A stretch of 64,000 bases of DNA, from NCBI RefSeq assembly GCF_001625215.2, contig NC_030387.2, forward strand, positions 35,425,606 through 35,489,605, in the 5' to 3' direction. The position numbers were made by a program, and so were the translations under genes. Position 1 is the first letter of the stretch. Each line of letters starts with the position of its first letter. Under the pieces are notes generated by a model. That model saw only the letters and a list, made by a program, of their open reading frames with translations. It ran no database searches and was not told the DNA's origin. Origin of the DNA: Daucus carota subsp. sativus (Eukaryota > Streptophyta > Magnoliopsida > Apiales > Apiaceae). Below are positions 24,564 to 36,299 of the stretch, piece after piece.

Positions 24564-26365
24564 ATGGAGAACAAGTTGTATGATGCATGTGTGGAAGGAG
24601 ATGCAGAGAAGCTGGAAGCACTAATGAGAGAAGATAAACTTATTCTCGCTAGGCTTTCACTTTTATCTTGCTCTAATCATACACCTCTGCATTTAGCATG
24701 TATGTTGGGTCATTTTAATTTTGCTAAATCTCTCCTTTCTTACAAGCCTGATTTCGCAAGCTGGTTCGATTCACAAGGCCGTTCTCCTCTTCATTTGGCA
24801 TCTGCAAACGGATATGCAAATATCGTTCAGCTGTTGTTACAGATAAATCCGAAGATGTGTCGAATTTGTGACGAAGATGGAAGGACTCCTCTGCATTTGG
24901 CTGTGATGAATGGTCAACATGAGTCTGCTGCTGAGTTGTTAAAAGCCAGCTCTGATTTTGATCGAGGAAAAGTATTGCGGCTGTGTGTTGTGTACAATCG
25001 TTTGAACATTCTTGTACTTGTATTAGGATCGAATTTCGCGGACTTGTCGACCATCAAGGATGAGAAAGGCAACACTGTTCTGCACTCTGCAACAGAGTTG
25101 AAACGGGTGCAGGTAATAAATTATATGGTGAATTTGTTAACACTTTTCTATTCCTCGTTTTTTTGTTTCTTTGTATCAAAAAGATTTTTCATATTAAGTT
25201 AAGGTTGCTGGTCCTGGCAATCGGTTTATCTAACATATTATTTCTGAACCGTTGGATGAATATCCGGTCGTAAGGATTTTTAACAAACTTTTGATATGTT
25301 CAGCGCTTTTTAACCGCTGGACGAGAAATTTACTCGTCCAACGGTGAAAAAGCGCTGGACGAGCCCCTTTCAACGGTTAGAAAGTGTTGGACATATATTA
25401 AAAAATGTTATTTAACTGTTAAATCTGTTATGATACTGGTATATCTTATAATTAGATTCATATCCTTGTTTCAGATGATAAAATACCTGGTGACGAGAGG
25501 TGATGTACTGGACTTGAATGCGGTGAATAAAAATGGTCTCACAGCTTTGGACATAATAGAGCAGATGCCCCAAGATGTGAAAACCATGGAGATCAAGGAG
25601 CTTCTTATTTCAGCTGGCAGTTTGAGAGCTAAACTAAACAAAGGTGCAACTTCAGAAATAGTAGTTGAACAAGGACCAGCAGCACCTGACAAAAATAAAA
25701 AGGGGGTAAAGAAGAAGAATTCGAAAAGCTCTAGCAACTTTCCAAAGAAACAGCCGAAGAAAGACAAGAATTTACTGGTAGCAGCATCTGTGATAGCTGC
25801 AATGGCTTACCAAGCAGCTCTTAGCCCACCCGGGGGCCTCGCTGCAGTGGATGCCACCACAAACTTAGCCCCTTCTTATGACACATATAAGCTTAAACCT
25901 GCAACTTCTCTTGTATCCGCATTTATGCAAGACTATAGTGCTGTGTTTTGGATATCTAACACCATCGCCTTTATGGCTGCTTTGAGTGTGATCTTTCTAT
26001 ATGTGAGCGGTGCAAGGCTCCACCAAAGGTTTCTTGTTTGGCTTATACGATTAGGCATGTGGATAACTCTCTCAGCGATGACATCCGCGTATGTGTGTGC
26101 AGTTCTTGCCATCAACCCGGATGAAGATATTCATAAACCTGGCAGTACATTTTTTGCACTTGCAATTGGACTAGTAGCATGGGCTGGACTGATTGCCCTT
26201 ACCTTTGTGGTTCTTGTTTTTAAATCCCTCAGCTACATTGTGAGGAAATTTTTTACGATTATTAAAAGGGCTACTAGGAAGAAGAAGAAGAAGAAGAATA
26301 CAGGTGAAGAAGGTGAAGCAGCTTCAGGCTTTAGCACCCCAGACACAGACACTTATATTGTCTAA
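24564..26365 (+). CDS. Ankyrin-repeat membrane protein with PGG domain
   Basis: Two exons, 24564-25112 and 25475-26365, join in phase 0 (donor CAG|GTAATA, acceptor TTTCAG) to encode 479 residues. The N-terminal half has ankyrin repeats, seen as HTPLHLACMLGH, GRSPLHLASANGY and GRTPLHLAVMNGQ (residues about 39-130), and continues with GNTVLHSATELK and NGLTALDII. A lysine-rich linker leads to the PGG domain (LLVAASVIAAMAYQAALSPPGG) and further hydrophobic spans, about four membrane segments in all. The tail is basic and lysine-rich (RKKKKKK), ending in an acidic/Ser-Thr stretch. This is the plant ACD6/ITN1-type architecture, with members in defence and salt/ROS responses; its own role is unknown. 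The start is the first ATG, and length is normal for short members of the family. Confidence 0.92.
25301..25357. repeat. Foldback hairpin in the ankyrin-gene intron
   Basis: Arms of 25 bases (25301-25325 and 25333-25357) pair with two mismatches around a 7-nt loop; each arm contains CGCTTTTT/AAAAAGCG and GGACGAG/CTCGTCC. Related ACCGTTGGA/TCAACGGTT words extend outwards, so a small foldback element is likely. Confidence 0.7.
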
Positions 26366-27175
26366 TTAAAAATACTAGTATGGAATCTATGTTCAATTTC
26401 AACTCACAATGGAGTTTGAGATATCTATTTACTTCTTTAATTTCTCTCCTGGAGGTACTGTATTATTTTCATTATTTACCCCAAGAGACTCTGTTCTCTC
26501 CACTCTTCACTGCAATATCTTACAACCATTTTAAGAACTTTCTTAAATGCGTCGAATGATTAATCTATCACTTCATAGTTAAGCTTATTCAATTTTACGA
26601 TTGTTAAATTCATAACTAAAGTTGGGGCAATACTTCCTTGCAATCTAAAGCATACTAAAATCTCGCTTGTCTTTACCCAATATCCCAACATTACAAGTCC
26701 GTTTTTTGTCTAAATTTGGTACTTTCAATATTCCATAAAGAGTTTCGCTTATTAATAAAGAGAACAACCTTTGAGAAAAAAGTAAATGCCACCCGGTAGT
26801 TATGTGGTGAAACTAAGACTTACCATCATGCATGTGTACGTATCCAAGAAATTTCGAGTTAAATGGATACATTGTCGCATATATAACTAAAGATACCGAT
26901 AACCAGATACTCGCGTCATTTCAGTTTTATCGTATGAGTTGGAAACATGAAACCCAGACTATGAGTATATTATGCGAAGGTGCACCATAAGGCCGGTATG
27001 GAGGCTAAACATTTAACATGCAATACAAATAGGAATAGTTCTCACAATAAAAAAAAGCATGATAAAATCCCAATTTAAGTCTCCGACAGGGACTGCATAC
27101 CGTATTATCGTATGAGAAGAGACATTGTCGAACGTCACAAACTTAAAACTGCATTAGTATCTCCGTCAATTGTAA
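26366..27175. other. Intergenic DNA between ankyrin gene and esterase array
   Basis: Probable 3' UTR then AT-rich sequence. No feature recognised apart from the TATA box beyond its right end. Confidence 0.5.
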
Positions 27176-27183
27176 TATAAATA
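27176..27183 (+). promoter_or_regulatory. TATA box of esterase gene 1
   Basis: TATAAATA lies about 41-48 bases before the start codon, which would imply a very short 5' UTR. Confidence 0.55.
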
Positions 27184-27223
27184 CAGAGCAACACTAGAAA
27201 CAGAATATAGAGTAAAGATCAGG

Positions 27224-28378
27224 ATGGATCAAAAGGGGGAGAAGCATTTTGTCCTGGTTCATGGAGCTTGTCATGGTGCTTGGTGCTGGTACAAGTTAGC
27301 AACATTGCTAAGATCAGCGGGCCACAAAGTGACTGTGCCTGACTTAGCAGCTTCGGGAGCCAACCCGAAGAAGGTACAAGAGGTCAACTCCTTCTCGGTC
27401 TACTTGGAACCGCTGATGGAGTTCATGGCTTCTCTATTGGCGGATGAGAAGGTTGTTTTGGTCGGGCACAGCATGGGGGGAGTTGCCTTGTCGGTCGCCA
27501 TGGAGAGGTTTCCTGAAAAAGTCTCTGTCGCGGTTTTTACCACTGCTTTCATGCTCAATCCAGACCTTAACCTCCTAACCATTTCTGAAAAGGTGCATAT
27601 TACAACTCCATAATGATCCGTTTGAAAACCTAGATTTTATTTGAAGTTCTGAATTTGAACAAATAACCTGTCTGGAATATAAATTTGGATTTCTTTTGAA
27701 ATCCATGACATTCAAATATTAGTATAGAGTTGAGAATTTGAAATGACAACTCAAATTCTCTCATTTGAAATAAAATGCAGGTTTTCAAACGTCTTATAAC
27801 ATACATTCTTTATTTCTATTTCTGAAATGGGACGACTTAATATATTTTGTCGATAAATATATGTACAGGTGGAGAAGAACATTGATTCTAACATGGACAG
27901 CCAAGTAATGTTCGATGATGGGTTGGATAAAAGACCCACATCATTCCTCTTTGGCCCCAAGATGTTGGAGTCCAAGGTGTATCAACTCTCACCACCTGAG
28001 GCAAGTACAATGTTATACTTTAGGCCACTTGTTGATTTCTGCTCAGATCCTTTTTTGTTACCGTGCTTTACTAAATATTGTAATCTTATACAGGATCTGA
28101 CTCTTGCAAGTATGCTGGTGAGACCACATCCTACAAATACAGACCCGAATTCACTGGAAGAAACTAAAGTTACAAAAGAAAGGTTTGGTTCAGTACGTCG
28201 AGTTTATGTTGTGGCTGACCAAGATATTATACTTCCCGAAGGGATCCAGAGGTGGATGATTGAATTGAATCCACCAGATGAGGTGAAGGTGATTAATGGT
28301 TCAGATCACATGATAATGCTGTGCAAGCCCACTGAGCTTTGCTCTTGCCTTGAGGAGATCACTCAGAAGTACTGCTGA
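27224..28378 (+). CDS. Methylesterase (SABP2/MES-type alpha/beta hydrolase), array copy 1
   Basis: Three exons, 27224-27592, 27869-28000 and 28094-28378, encode 261 residues, the usual family length. Exon 1 has the oxyanion-side FVLVHGACHGAWCWYK and the nucleophile elbow GHSMGG (Ser83). Exon 3 carries the acid in VVADQD (Asp211) and the base in GSDHM (His239), placed as in tobacco SABP2 (Ser81/Asp210/His238). Family members hydrolyse small methyl esters such as methyl salicylate, jasmonate or IAA, and include polyneuridine-aldehyde esterase and hydroxynitrile lyases. The substrate cannot be read from sequence. There is no signal peptide, so it is probably cytosolic. Intron 2 starts with GC (CCTGAG|GCAAGT), a perfect GC-AG donor. 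First of five tandem copies. Confidence 0.92.
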
Positions 28379-28940
28379 TGTCTCTGTAAAAGTTTTATTG
28401 CATCGTGAATTTTTTCATGGCTGCAACATTTTAGATTTGAAGTTAACTGAAAGACTTGATGAGAATAAGTATAACTAGTGGAATTAGGCCACAAGAACCT
28501 TGAAAGGGGCCTCATTTCGTCTTAAGCTTAGTTGAAATGATATACTATTGTTCACCTGATGTTTTTACGACGATCTGCAAATTAACAACCAAGGCACTTA
28601 GATTATTTTAGAATTTATTATTAACAAACAAGGTTAGCCCGTCTGGGTCAAATTAATTATTTCTAAACATTTATTTTGTATATATATAAAAATGGTATTT
28701 TTAATGTGCCTACCAAGAGGAACAGAAGTGCATTTGGAAGTTTATGAATAATCGATAGAACCGGAACGTCTCTATTCAGTTTTGAGTGGTGTCCTTTCAA
28801 CATATAAAATACACATTTTTCTCACGCTTCGTCCTAATCATTTGGATCCTACTTAACCACCAGTCAACCATCAGGCCATCCAGTTGCATAATTTCCCATT
28901 TAATGTACCAGAGAAACAACCGTGAATCAAGAAACACAAA
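28379..28940. other. Intergenic DNA between esterase copies 1 and 2
   Basis: No feature recognised beyond probable 3' UTR and promoter sequence. Confidence 0.5.
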
Positions 28941-30175
28941 ATGAGCGGAGAGACAAAGAAGCATTTTGTGTTGGTTCACGGAGCTGGCCACGGTGCTTGG
29001 TGCTGGTACAAGGTGGCAACATTGCTGAGATCAGATGGTCACAGAGTCAGCATACTCGACTTGGCAGCTTCGGGAGTAAACCTAAAGCAGGTGCAAGAGG
29101 TCCACTCTTTTGCCGTCTACTTGGAACCATTGATGGACTTGATGGCTACTCTTCCACAGGAGGAGAAGGTGGTTTTGGTCGGCCACAGCATGGGAGGAGT
29201 TGGCTTGTCTCTTGCTATGGAGAGGTTTCCTGAAAAGATTGCTGTTGCTGTTTTTGCAACTGCTTATATGCTGAGTCCAGACCTCGATCTCCTCACCATT
29301 ACTAATGAGGTTTGTTCTGTCTCAGAACTGCACTGTTTATCATCTTTAGTAAGAGTGTCACATTGTTATCCTTTTTCACGGGATCCAGGTTTTTATTCAT
29401 CGTAGAAATAAAAAGATTACAACCTCAAATGCGAGGAAAAAGATCCAAATGATCTTGTTTTAGATGAACTGGTTCTTAACATAGGTATTAGAATTCTGGT
29501 TTGATGGAAATCTCAAGTTGGCTCTCCGTCGCCTTTACTATTCTCACAATATAACAACAATGTTTAAACCTCGCGTGACAAATTTTTGTGGATATACTTA
29601 AAGTTCATGTCATTTAGCAAAAAAAAGTTCATCACGGATAATTATTGACATGCAGGTGGACAAGAAACGAGAGTCATTCATGGACAGCCAGATATCATTT
29701 AATAAAGGATTGGACAGAGGACCAACCTCTATGTTATTTGGTCCCAAAATGCTGGAATCTAAACTTTATCAGCTTAGCCCGCCTGAGGCGAGTACTGCAC
29801 TCAGGCCATCCTATCATGTCTAGTTGCTCGTTCTCTTTTTCCTTTGTTTTTTCCTTTTAACTTCAATTATAAAATCATATACAGGATTTGACTCTTGCAA
29901 CTATGTTGGTGAGGCCATACTGTCTAAATCCTCACACTGATGCGAAATCTTTTGAAGAAATCAGAGTGACCAGAGAAAGGTTTGGTTTGGTTCCTCGAGT
30001 TTTTGTTGTGGCTGACCAAGATCTTTTACTACTCGAAGAGACCCAAAGGTGGATGATTGAATTGAATCAACCAGACGACGTGAAGGTGATCAAAGGCTCA
30101 GATCACATGATTATGTTCTCCAAACCACAGGAGCTCTGCAATTGCCTTGAGGAGATCTCTCAGCGCTACTCCTAG
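28941..30175 (+). CDS. Methylesterase (SABP2/MES-type alpha/beta hydrolase), array copy 2
   Basis: Exons 28941-29309, 29656-29787 and 29885-30175 give 263 residues with the same junctions as copy 1. The catalytic Ser is in GHSMGG (residue 83), the Asp in VVADQD (213) and the His in GSDHM (241). It is closest to copy 1: both share the MERFPEK helix, exon 2 length and DSQ motif, and both use a GC donor for intron 2 (here GAG|GCGAGT). The cap region differs (LNLKQVQEVHSF, PYCLNPHTDAK), so substrate preference may differ. The start follows directly on CACAAA and matches the other copies. Looks functional. Confidence 0.92.
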
Positions 30176-30845
30176 ATATTAAGGTTCTGGGCAAGCTCTA
30201 TCACTGCGTCTGAAGTTCTCTTTATTGGTTCATGTTCTGTTGCTTCAATGCACAATAAGCTGTACTTTTGAAGGCTTGTTTATCTATTACTGTAATAAAA
30301 AGAGAGATGATTGTGTTAGACTCCTCTACTACCAACTTAAGAATTAACATGTTAGCAGAGGCAAGCGGATGTTTAAGGTTCAAATTTGGCGCTTCAATTA
30401 ATTCCACAAAGACAAAATTGAATGGATTCAGTTGAATTTGAAAGAGTTGTAACTTGTAATACCAAAATTTCAAGAAGATAGTATGATATTGTCCACTTTG
30501 GGCCTAGCCCGCACGACTTTGTTTTTGGGCACCTCCCAGAAAGCCTCGTTCTATTGGAGTTGTTCTGGCTGCTTATATTCTAGTTTTCTGCCTCTCTCAC
30601 AACCGATGTAGGACAACTCCTAAAAGTACTTGTGATATACATTGTATCTGGATATCATTATCAGAGGCGGCTGTTGACCTGAATGATGGATGGTTCAGAT
30701 TGATCGACTCCTAGCAGATGAAGTAATTCGTAATTGTAATTAAGAAAGTATAATCACTAGCCACTTATTCATTTTACATTCGAGACTAATTGAAATCCAG
30801 CAAATTAATCAAGAAATTTAAACAGGGTTGTAATTAAAAATTCAG
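30176..30845. other. Intergenic DNA between esterase copies 2 and 3
   Basis: No feature recognised. Confidence 0.5.
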
Positions 30846-32106
30846 ATGACGGAGAAGAGAGGGGAGCACTTTGTGCTGGTTCATGGAAGTTTACATGGTG
30901 CGTGGTGCTGGTACAAGGTGGCAACACGGCTGAGATCAGAGGGGCACAGAGTCACAGCGCTTGACTCGGCAGCTTGTGGCATTAACCCAAAGCAGGTTCA
31001 AGAGGTCCAGTCCTATACTGACTACTATGAACCCCTGATGGAGTTTATGGCCACCTTAGCACCAGATGAGAAGGTGATTCTGGTGGGCCACAGCTATGGT
31101 GGATATGGCGTGTCGATAGCCATGGAGGCTTACCCTGAAAAGATTGCTGTTGCTGTTTTCGTTGCTGCTAATATGCCTGGTCCAGACCTTACTTATCTCA
31201 CCATCTCTCAAAGGTAATTACTAATTTATGAGTCTATCATACATAATATTCGGATACATATCTAAAGCGAATTAGAGCCTTGTTAATCATAAATGCTAGG
31301 CTTCATATATACACTCTGTCTTCAATTTTCATTCTCTCAGAATTTCGGTTAGGCATGTCTAACTATTAAGGTTGGTAACTTTTACGTCGTTGTGATGTCA
31401 ACCCTTTTGTGAACTATAGATCTACAACAAAGTACTGGGGTCATTCAAGGATGATATGTACACAATTGATCAAAGCTCGGATGGACGTGTAATCTCCTAC
31501 ATCTTAAAACCAGAGGCGTTGGCCTCCAAACTGTATCAGCTCTCACCAACTGAGGTATGTAAGTATATAATGCATCTCCATAAAATCAGTATTGTGTTTG
31601 AGTGTTTGCATGACTTGGTTTATATCACATCTTCCTGTTATGTATGTTAGTCTGAAATTGCAATTAGGTGGACGATAATTAATTAGCCAAAACTCAGAAA
31701 AGTAGACAACATAATTTTTTCGTGATAAGTTTTTTGAAGGTTTTCAGTTCTGGTAGAGGTTTTACCATGGGGCAGTTAACTTTTATATATTTTTAATTAG
31801 CAAAGCTTTTATAATTTACAGGATCTGACTCTAGCAACTATGTTGGTGAGGCCACATTCTTCACAAGCCGACACAAATGCATCAGAAATACTGATGGTGA
31901 GTAAAGAAAAGTATGGTTCAGTTCATCGTGTTTATATTGTGGCGGATCAAGATATGTTGCTACCGGAAGAAATACAAAGGTGGATGATTCAAATGAATCC
32001 ACCAAATGAGGTGAAGGTGATCCAGGGTTCTGATCACATGACCATGTTCTCAAAGCCACAGGAGCTCTGCTCTTGCCTTCTAGCAATTGCCCAGCAAAAC
32101 TGCTGA
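30846..32106 (+). pseudogene. Methylesterase-type hydrolase, array copy 3 (frame offset at exon 1/2 junction)
   Basis: Exons about 30846-31213, 31420-31554 and 31822-32106. All catalytic elements are present (GHSYGG, VADQD, GSDHM) and each exon is open. Exon 1, however, ends TCTCAAAG|GTAATT, one base shorter than the phase-0 ends of the other copies, while exon 2 starts in phase 0 (ATC TAC AAC). Joining them with these sites shifts the frame and meets an early stop, and I found no alternative site that repairs it. Options are a recent one-base loss, an unusual splice or a sequence error. Intron 2 has an ordinary GT donor. In exons 2 and 3 it is closest to copies 4 and 5 (EALASKLYQLSPT). Without splicing evidence I treat it as a probable young pseudogene. 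Confidence 0.7.
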
Positions 32107-32272
32107 TGAATTGCAGTACTCTGCGTTCCTTCTCAGAACGGGCATTATTTCTGTCATCTATAGAGAACCTAAGGTAAATTTGATTTGTATGAATGAGTCG
32201 CAGTAACAATGTACTACAATAATTGAGCTTTGCAATTATGAGACAAGGCCTTCCTGTACGCTCTGCATCCAC

Positions 32273-33000
32273 CAGGGGTGTTTATCAAACTGCCCACACC
32301 GCATAAACCGCCCGCACTGCTCCGCACCGCACCGCAAAACGCGGTTTTTCTTTTCGTGGTACGGTTGCGGGCTGAAATTTTAACAAACCGCGCGGTGCGG
32401 TTTGACATTATACATGTGCGGTTCAAACCGCACCGCACCGTCATTTTCTAATGTATAAAAATATATCACATATAATTACAAATATTTATATTATATAGAA
32501 TATAGATAGATTATTTATTATGATATTATCTCCTATATGTGTGTATATATGTTCAAGTTACTCAACTTAATTTTAATAATTTTACAATATAAATTAATGT
32601 TAGTTTTAATTCGACAAATTAAATATTATAATTATATTTTTTTTCTATAAAATGACTTGTAAGTGTTGAAATCTTTTCATCTTCATCATTATTATACTCA
32701 TATTTTAGTTTATATATCTTTTAATGAGTATCGTAACTCTAAATTTGTGTGTGTATTATATAAATTATTTTTCAATACATATATTTTAAAATTATATTTA
32801 TATTGTCATTTAAAAGTATAATTTTTTGAATGTATAAACCACGCAAACCGCATGAACCGCACCGCAGTTTTGTGGTGTGGTTTACGTGGTTTTTATATTA
32901 CGCGGTGCGGTTGCGGTTTACGAATTTCCCCAAACCGCATGCGTGGGTTGATTTGCGATTTTAGGAAAAAACCGCATCGCCCGCACCGCGAACACCCCTA
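32273..33000. mobile_element. hAT-type non-autonomous element with GC-rich arms, 728 bp
   Basis: Ends CAGGGGTGTT and AACACCCCTA, flanked by GCATCCAC (32265-32272) and GTATCCAC (33001-33008), an 8-bp duplication with one mismatch. Both arms are packed with CCGCACCGC/GCGGTGCGG words in inverted orientation, while the 400-bp core is AT-rich. No protein-coding capacity. Confidence 0.82.
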
Positions 33001-33110
33001 GTATCCACATCTAAAAGTATGGGATAGTAGCTATGTGACTTTTTCATACCATCTAACTCATCAAATCAGTGATAATGATTGTAAGCGACAATGATTGTAA
33101 TCATAAAGCA

Positions 33111-33346
33111 CTCCTCATCCCAAAATAAGTGTCTGCTTTGACTTTTTGCACGTTATTTAAGATAGTTAAAAAAAACATAGTTCGACACATTATTTTTCAA
33201 ATTTTTTTTTCCTGAATAATATTATAAATGTTAAACTTTTATTCAGAAAAAGAAAATTCGGAAAATAACATGTCGAAATATATTTTTTGTGCATCTTAAA
33301 TTACGTGAAAAAAATCAAAAGGACACTTATTTTGGAACGGAGGGAG
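33111..33346. mobile_element. Stowaway-type MITE, 236 bp
   Basis: Left end CTCCTCATCCCAAAATAAGT and inverted right end ACTTATTTTGGAACGGAGGGAG, followed by TA. The left flanking dinucleotide is CA, presumably a mutated TA. Lies between esterase copies 3 and 4. Confidence 0.82.
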
Positions 33347-33456
33347 TATAATCAATAGATACCACTCAATAAATGTATGGTTATACACACTTATCCATTT
33401 AGAGAAGAAACTTGTATAGAAGCCAATTATCAGCAGTGTTAACAATTAAGATCCAG

Positions 33457-34861
33457 ATGACTGAAATTAGAGAGGCGCACTTTGTACTGGTTCATGGATC
33501 TTGTCATGGGGCATGGTGCTGGTACAAGGTGGCAACACAACTGAGATCAGAGGGACACAGAGTCACTGCACTGGACTTCGCGGCTTGTGGGATCAACCAG
33601 AAGCCGCTGCAAGAAGTCCATTCCTGCCACGACTACTTCGAACCCCTCCTCGAGTTTATGACCACCTTACCTCTAGATGAGAAGGTGGTTCTGGTGGGTC
33701 ACAGCTTTGGTGGAGTTGGCTTGTCCCTCGCTATGGAAACCTTTCCAGAAAAAATTTCTGTTGCTGTTTTCGTAACCGCTCTTATGCCTGGTCCGGACCT
33801 TTCTTACGTTACTATCTCTAATGAGGTGACTTTATCTTTATTAAAAAAAAACAGAATTGAGTAACCCAAATGTTTAAAATTAGCACAAATTCTCAGAAAC
33901 AGAATGGTGTTTGCTGTGTTGTCAACATTTTTTTTTTGTGTGCAAATACTTCAGATTAAAAAAGTGTTCGAATCATCAAGCGTAGAATATTTTACAGTTG
34001 ATGAAAGCTTTGATAAACATATATTTTCTCCGTCTCTTATTATTTTTCCTGTATGCTTTATCATGTTTGCCAACACATATTTTGCATCGTCAATATCTAT
34101 AATTTCGTATTAGTATTAAATATAAAATCTTACTGTATTAAAGTACTCATGAATACGAATCCAACAAAATCATTCACAATTATATTTAATCTTACAGATT
34201 AGACGCAAATTAATAATTTGTCTAATGTTATGAACAGTTCCGACCTATCAAAGGAGTAAAGCAAAAAGAAACGGAGGGAGTAGTAAACTTTACACCCGAG
34301 GCATTGGCCTCCAAACTGTATCAACTCTCTCCAACCCAGGTATGTTAATGTACAAACTGCCAAGAAGCAAACTTTTAATATTATAGCTCTATGCCTCTAT
34401 GTAATTATAATCTTTTAGCATTGTGTTAAGAAAGGATTATAGTTTATATCATTCTCGACTTCCAGTTCCAGATGTTAAAATGACAATAGTGCGCTGAGAA
34501 AACATGGCAGATTCTTGATCTTGCAGGCACAAATAATTTGAATCTCTTTTAGCTGGAATTTTTTTATAATGCACAGGATTTGACACTAGCAACTATGTCA
34601 GTGAGGCCACATTCTTTACAAGTTAAATCAGATGCATCAGAAAGCCTGATTGTCAGTAAAGAGAAGTATGGTTCAGTCCATCGCGTGTACATTGTGGCTG
34701 ATCAAGATATGATACTATCCGAAGAAGTTCAGAGGTGGATGATTCAACTAAACCCACCAAATGATGTGAAGGTGATCCAGGGTTCTGATCACATGACCAT
34801 GGTCTCTAAGCCACAGGAGCTCTCATCTTGCCTTCTGACAATTGCCCAGCACCACTGCTGA
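33457..34861 (+). pseudogene. Methylesterase-type hydrolase, array copy 4 (exon 2 split by a MITE)
   Basis: Exon 1 (33457-33825, 369 bp) and exon 3 (34577-34861, 285 bp) match the other copies in length and phase and keep GHSFGG, VADQD and GSDHM. Exon 2 begins normally at 33955 (ATT AAA AAA GTG TTC) but is interrupted by a Stowaway-like element (34024-34280), after which the rest of the exon resumes (ACACCCGAGGCATTGGCC to the donor near 34339). Read-through meets a stop inside the element. Unless the MITE is spliced out, the protein would lose the second half of the cap and the Asp/His of the triad. An in-frame ATG also exists at 33412, but the other copies start at the equivalent of 33457. 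Confidence 0.8.
34024..34280. mobile_element. Stowaway-like MITE inside exon 2 of esterase copy 4
   Basis: The right end AAGAAACGGAGGGAG followed by TA (34281-34282) is a clear Stowaway terminus. The left end TTTTCTCCGTCTC, preceded by TA (34022-34023), is its eroded inverted partner (9 of 13 positions). Length 257 bp. Confidence 0.72.
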
Positions 34862-35225
34862 TGAATTGCAGTAAAGTGTAACGGAAGATCGAGGGGTAAC
34901 GAGGGGTAATGGAATGAAAAATTATAAATTCTTTTATGAAAATAGAAGAACGTATAAGAAAAAGGAGACATATCCTTTAATCTATATACAGTTAACGGAT
35001 TGTATTCGATTGAGATTTTAATTGATTGTTTTTCGTCTATGAATTTTAATAGATTGTATGTGATTTTGAACTCTCATCTTGCCTTCTGTCAATTGCCCAG
35101 CACCACTGCTGATAAATTGCAGTAATGTAAGATTGTGTTGGAACGAAGAGATAACGGAATAAAAATTGTAAAAAAATTTATGGAAAAAGAAGAATGTATG
35201 AGAAAAGGGAGACATATCACTTTAT
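34822..35225. repeat. Duplicated 3' end of esterase copy 4
   Basis: The end of exon 3 plus about 110 bp of 3' flank (34822-34975) is repeated at 35071-35225. The second copy keeps the final codons (CTTGCCTTCTGTCAATTGCC) with a mutated stop region and the same GGAGACATATC tail. Period about 249 bp. Confidence 0.85.
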
Positions 35226-36299
35226 GAGTTGCATCGAGTAATAATTGTTGAAAAAGTAGATAAAAATATAGAGTAAATAAATTTTTAAAAATCTAAAAAT
35301 ATTATCTAAAATACTAGATTTCGGAATCTTTAATTTGGATGTATACTAACGATAAAATGATTTTTTTGATAAAAATTTTCAAATTAATGACTCATTTAAG
35401 TCATTTTTGTAATCAAAATAACTTACTTGATACATTTGGAAGCAGTAAGTGAACTACTTAATAATTAACCCGATTATTATACTTTGGATAATTAGTCAAT
35501 AACTCCCATCCGAAATATGTATGGTTCAATGAACTCATGACATCTGTATGGTTCAATGTACGTATCCATTTACATCAAAAGCCAGAAAATTAGGCAAGAA
35601 AATTACTCTTTGGATCTCTTTCATCACTATTTATACCTAAATTATCTATCACTATTTATACCTAAATTGTCGGTTCAAGAACATTTCAGAAAATCTATTT
35701 CAAATATTCTGTAAATAAGATCAAAAAATACAAGGAAGATGAGTCAACATATAAAAAATTTATACGTAATATATAAAAATAAATAAAATATATCTGTTAA
35801 TAAATTATTATTAAAAACTTAACTCAAAAACATATATCAAATAGAGCCGACAAAATAGCACTAATTACCCCTTTCAAACCAATATAAACACATCAATCAT
35901 GACCATCCATGAATATACAAAATTGTCATTGACTAACGCAAATTTAGCATTCAAATTGTATAAAAAAAACTCGGTAGCATTCAAACTCTATAAAATATAA
36001 TTTATATTTTATGTACAATCCTAAATTGTTCTCACGTCAAAAGTAGGAAAATGGTGAGACCGGTTGACTGTTTTTGATAAGTTTTGAAATATAAAAAATT
36101 GAATCGAACATACAAAAAATGAAATGGTAAAAAAATGGTTTGGCCAGGGGGATATTGTACTTCAGAATTTTGACATATGTATGGTTCAATGTACCTAACC
36201 ATTTACATCAGACAGGGACAAAAGCCAGAAAATTAGTCAAGAAACGTAAACAGAGTTGGCAATTAAAATCCATTCTTTCAAAATAAAACCAATTAGAAG
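35226..36299. other. Intergenic DNA between esterase copies 4 and 5
   Basis: AT-rich. The phrase GTATGGTTCAATG recurs near 35520, 35551 and 36180, and a TACCTAAATT phrase is doubled near 35630-35670. No gene recognised. Confidence 0.5.

Noticed and set aside
25301-25357. MicroRNA precursor
   Set aside because: The stem is only 25 bp with a 7-nt loop and sits among related inverted words, which fits a foldback repeat better; no small-RNA evidence is available.
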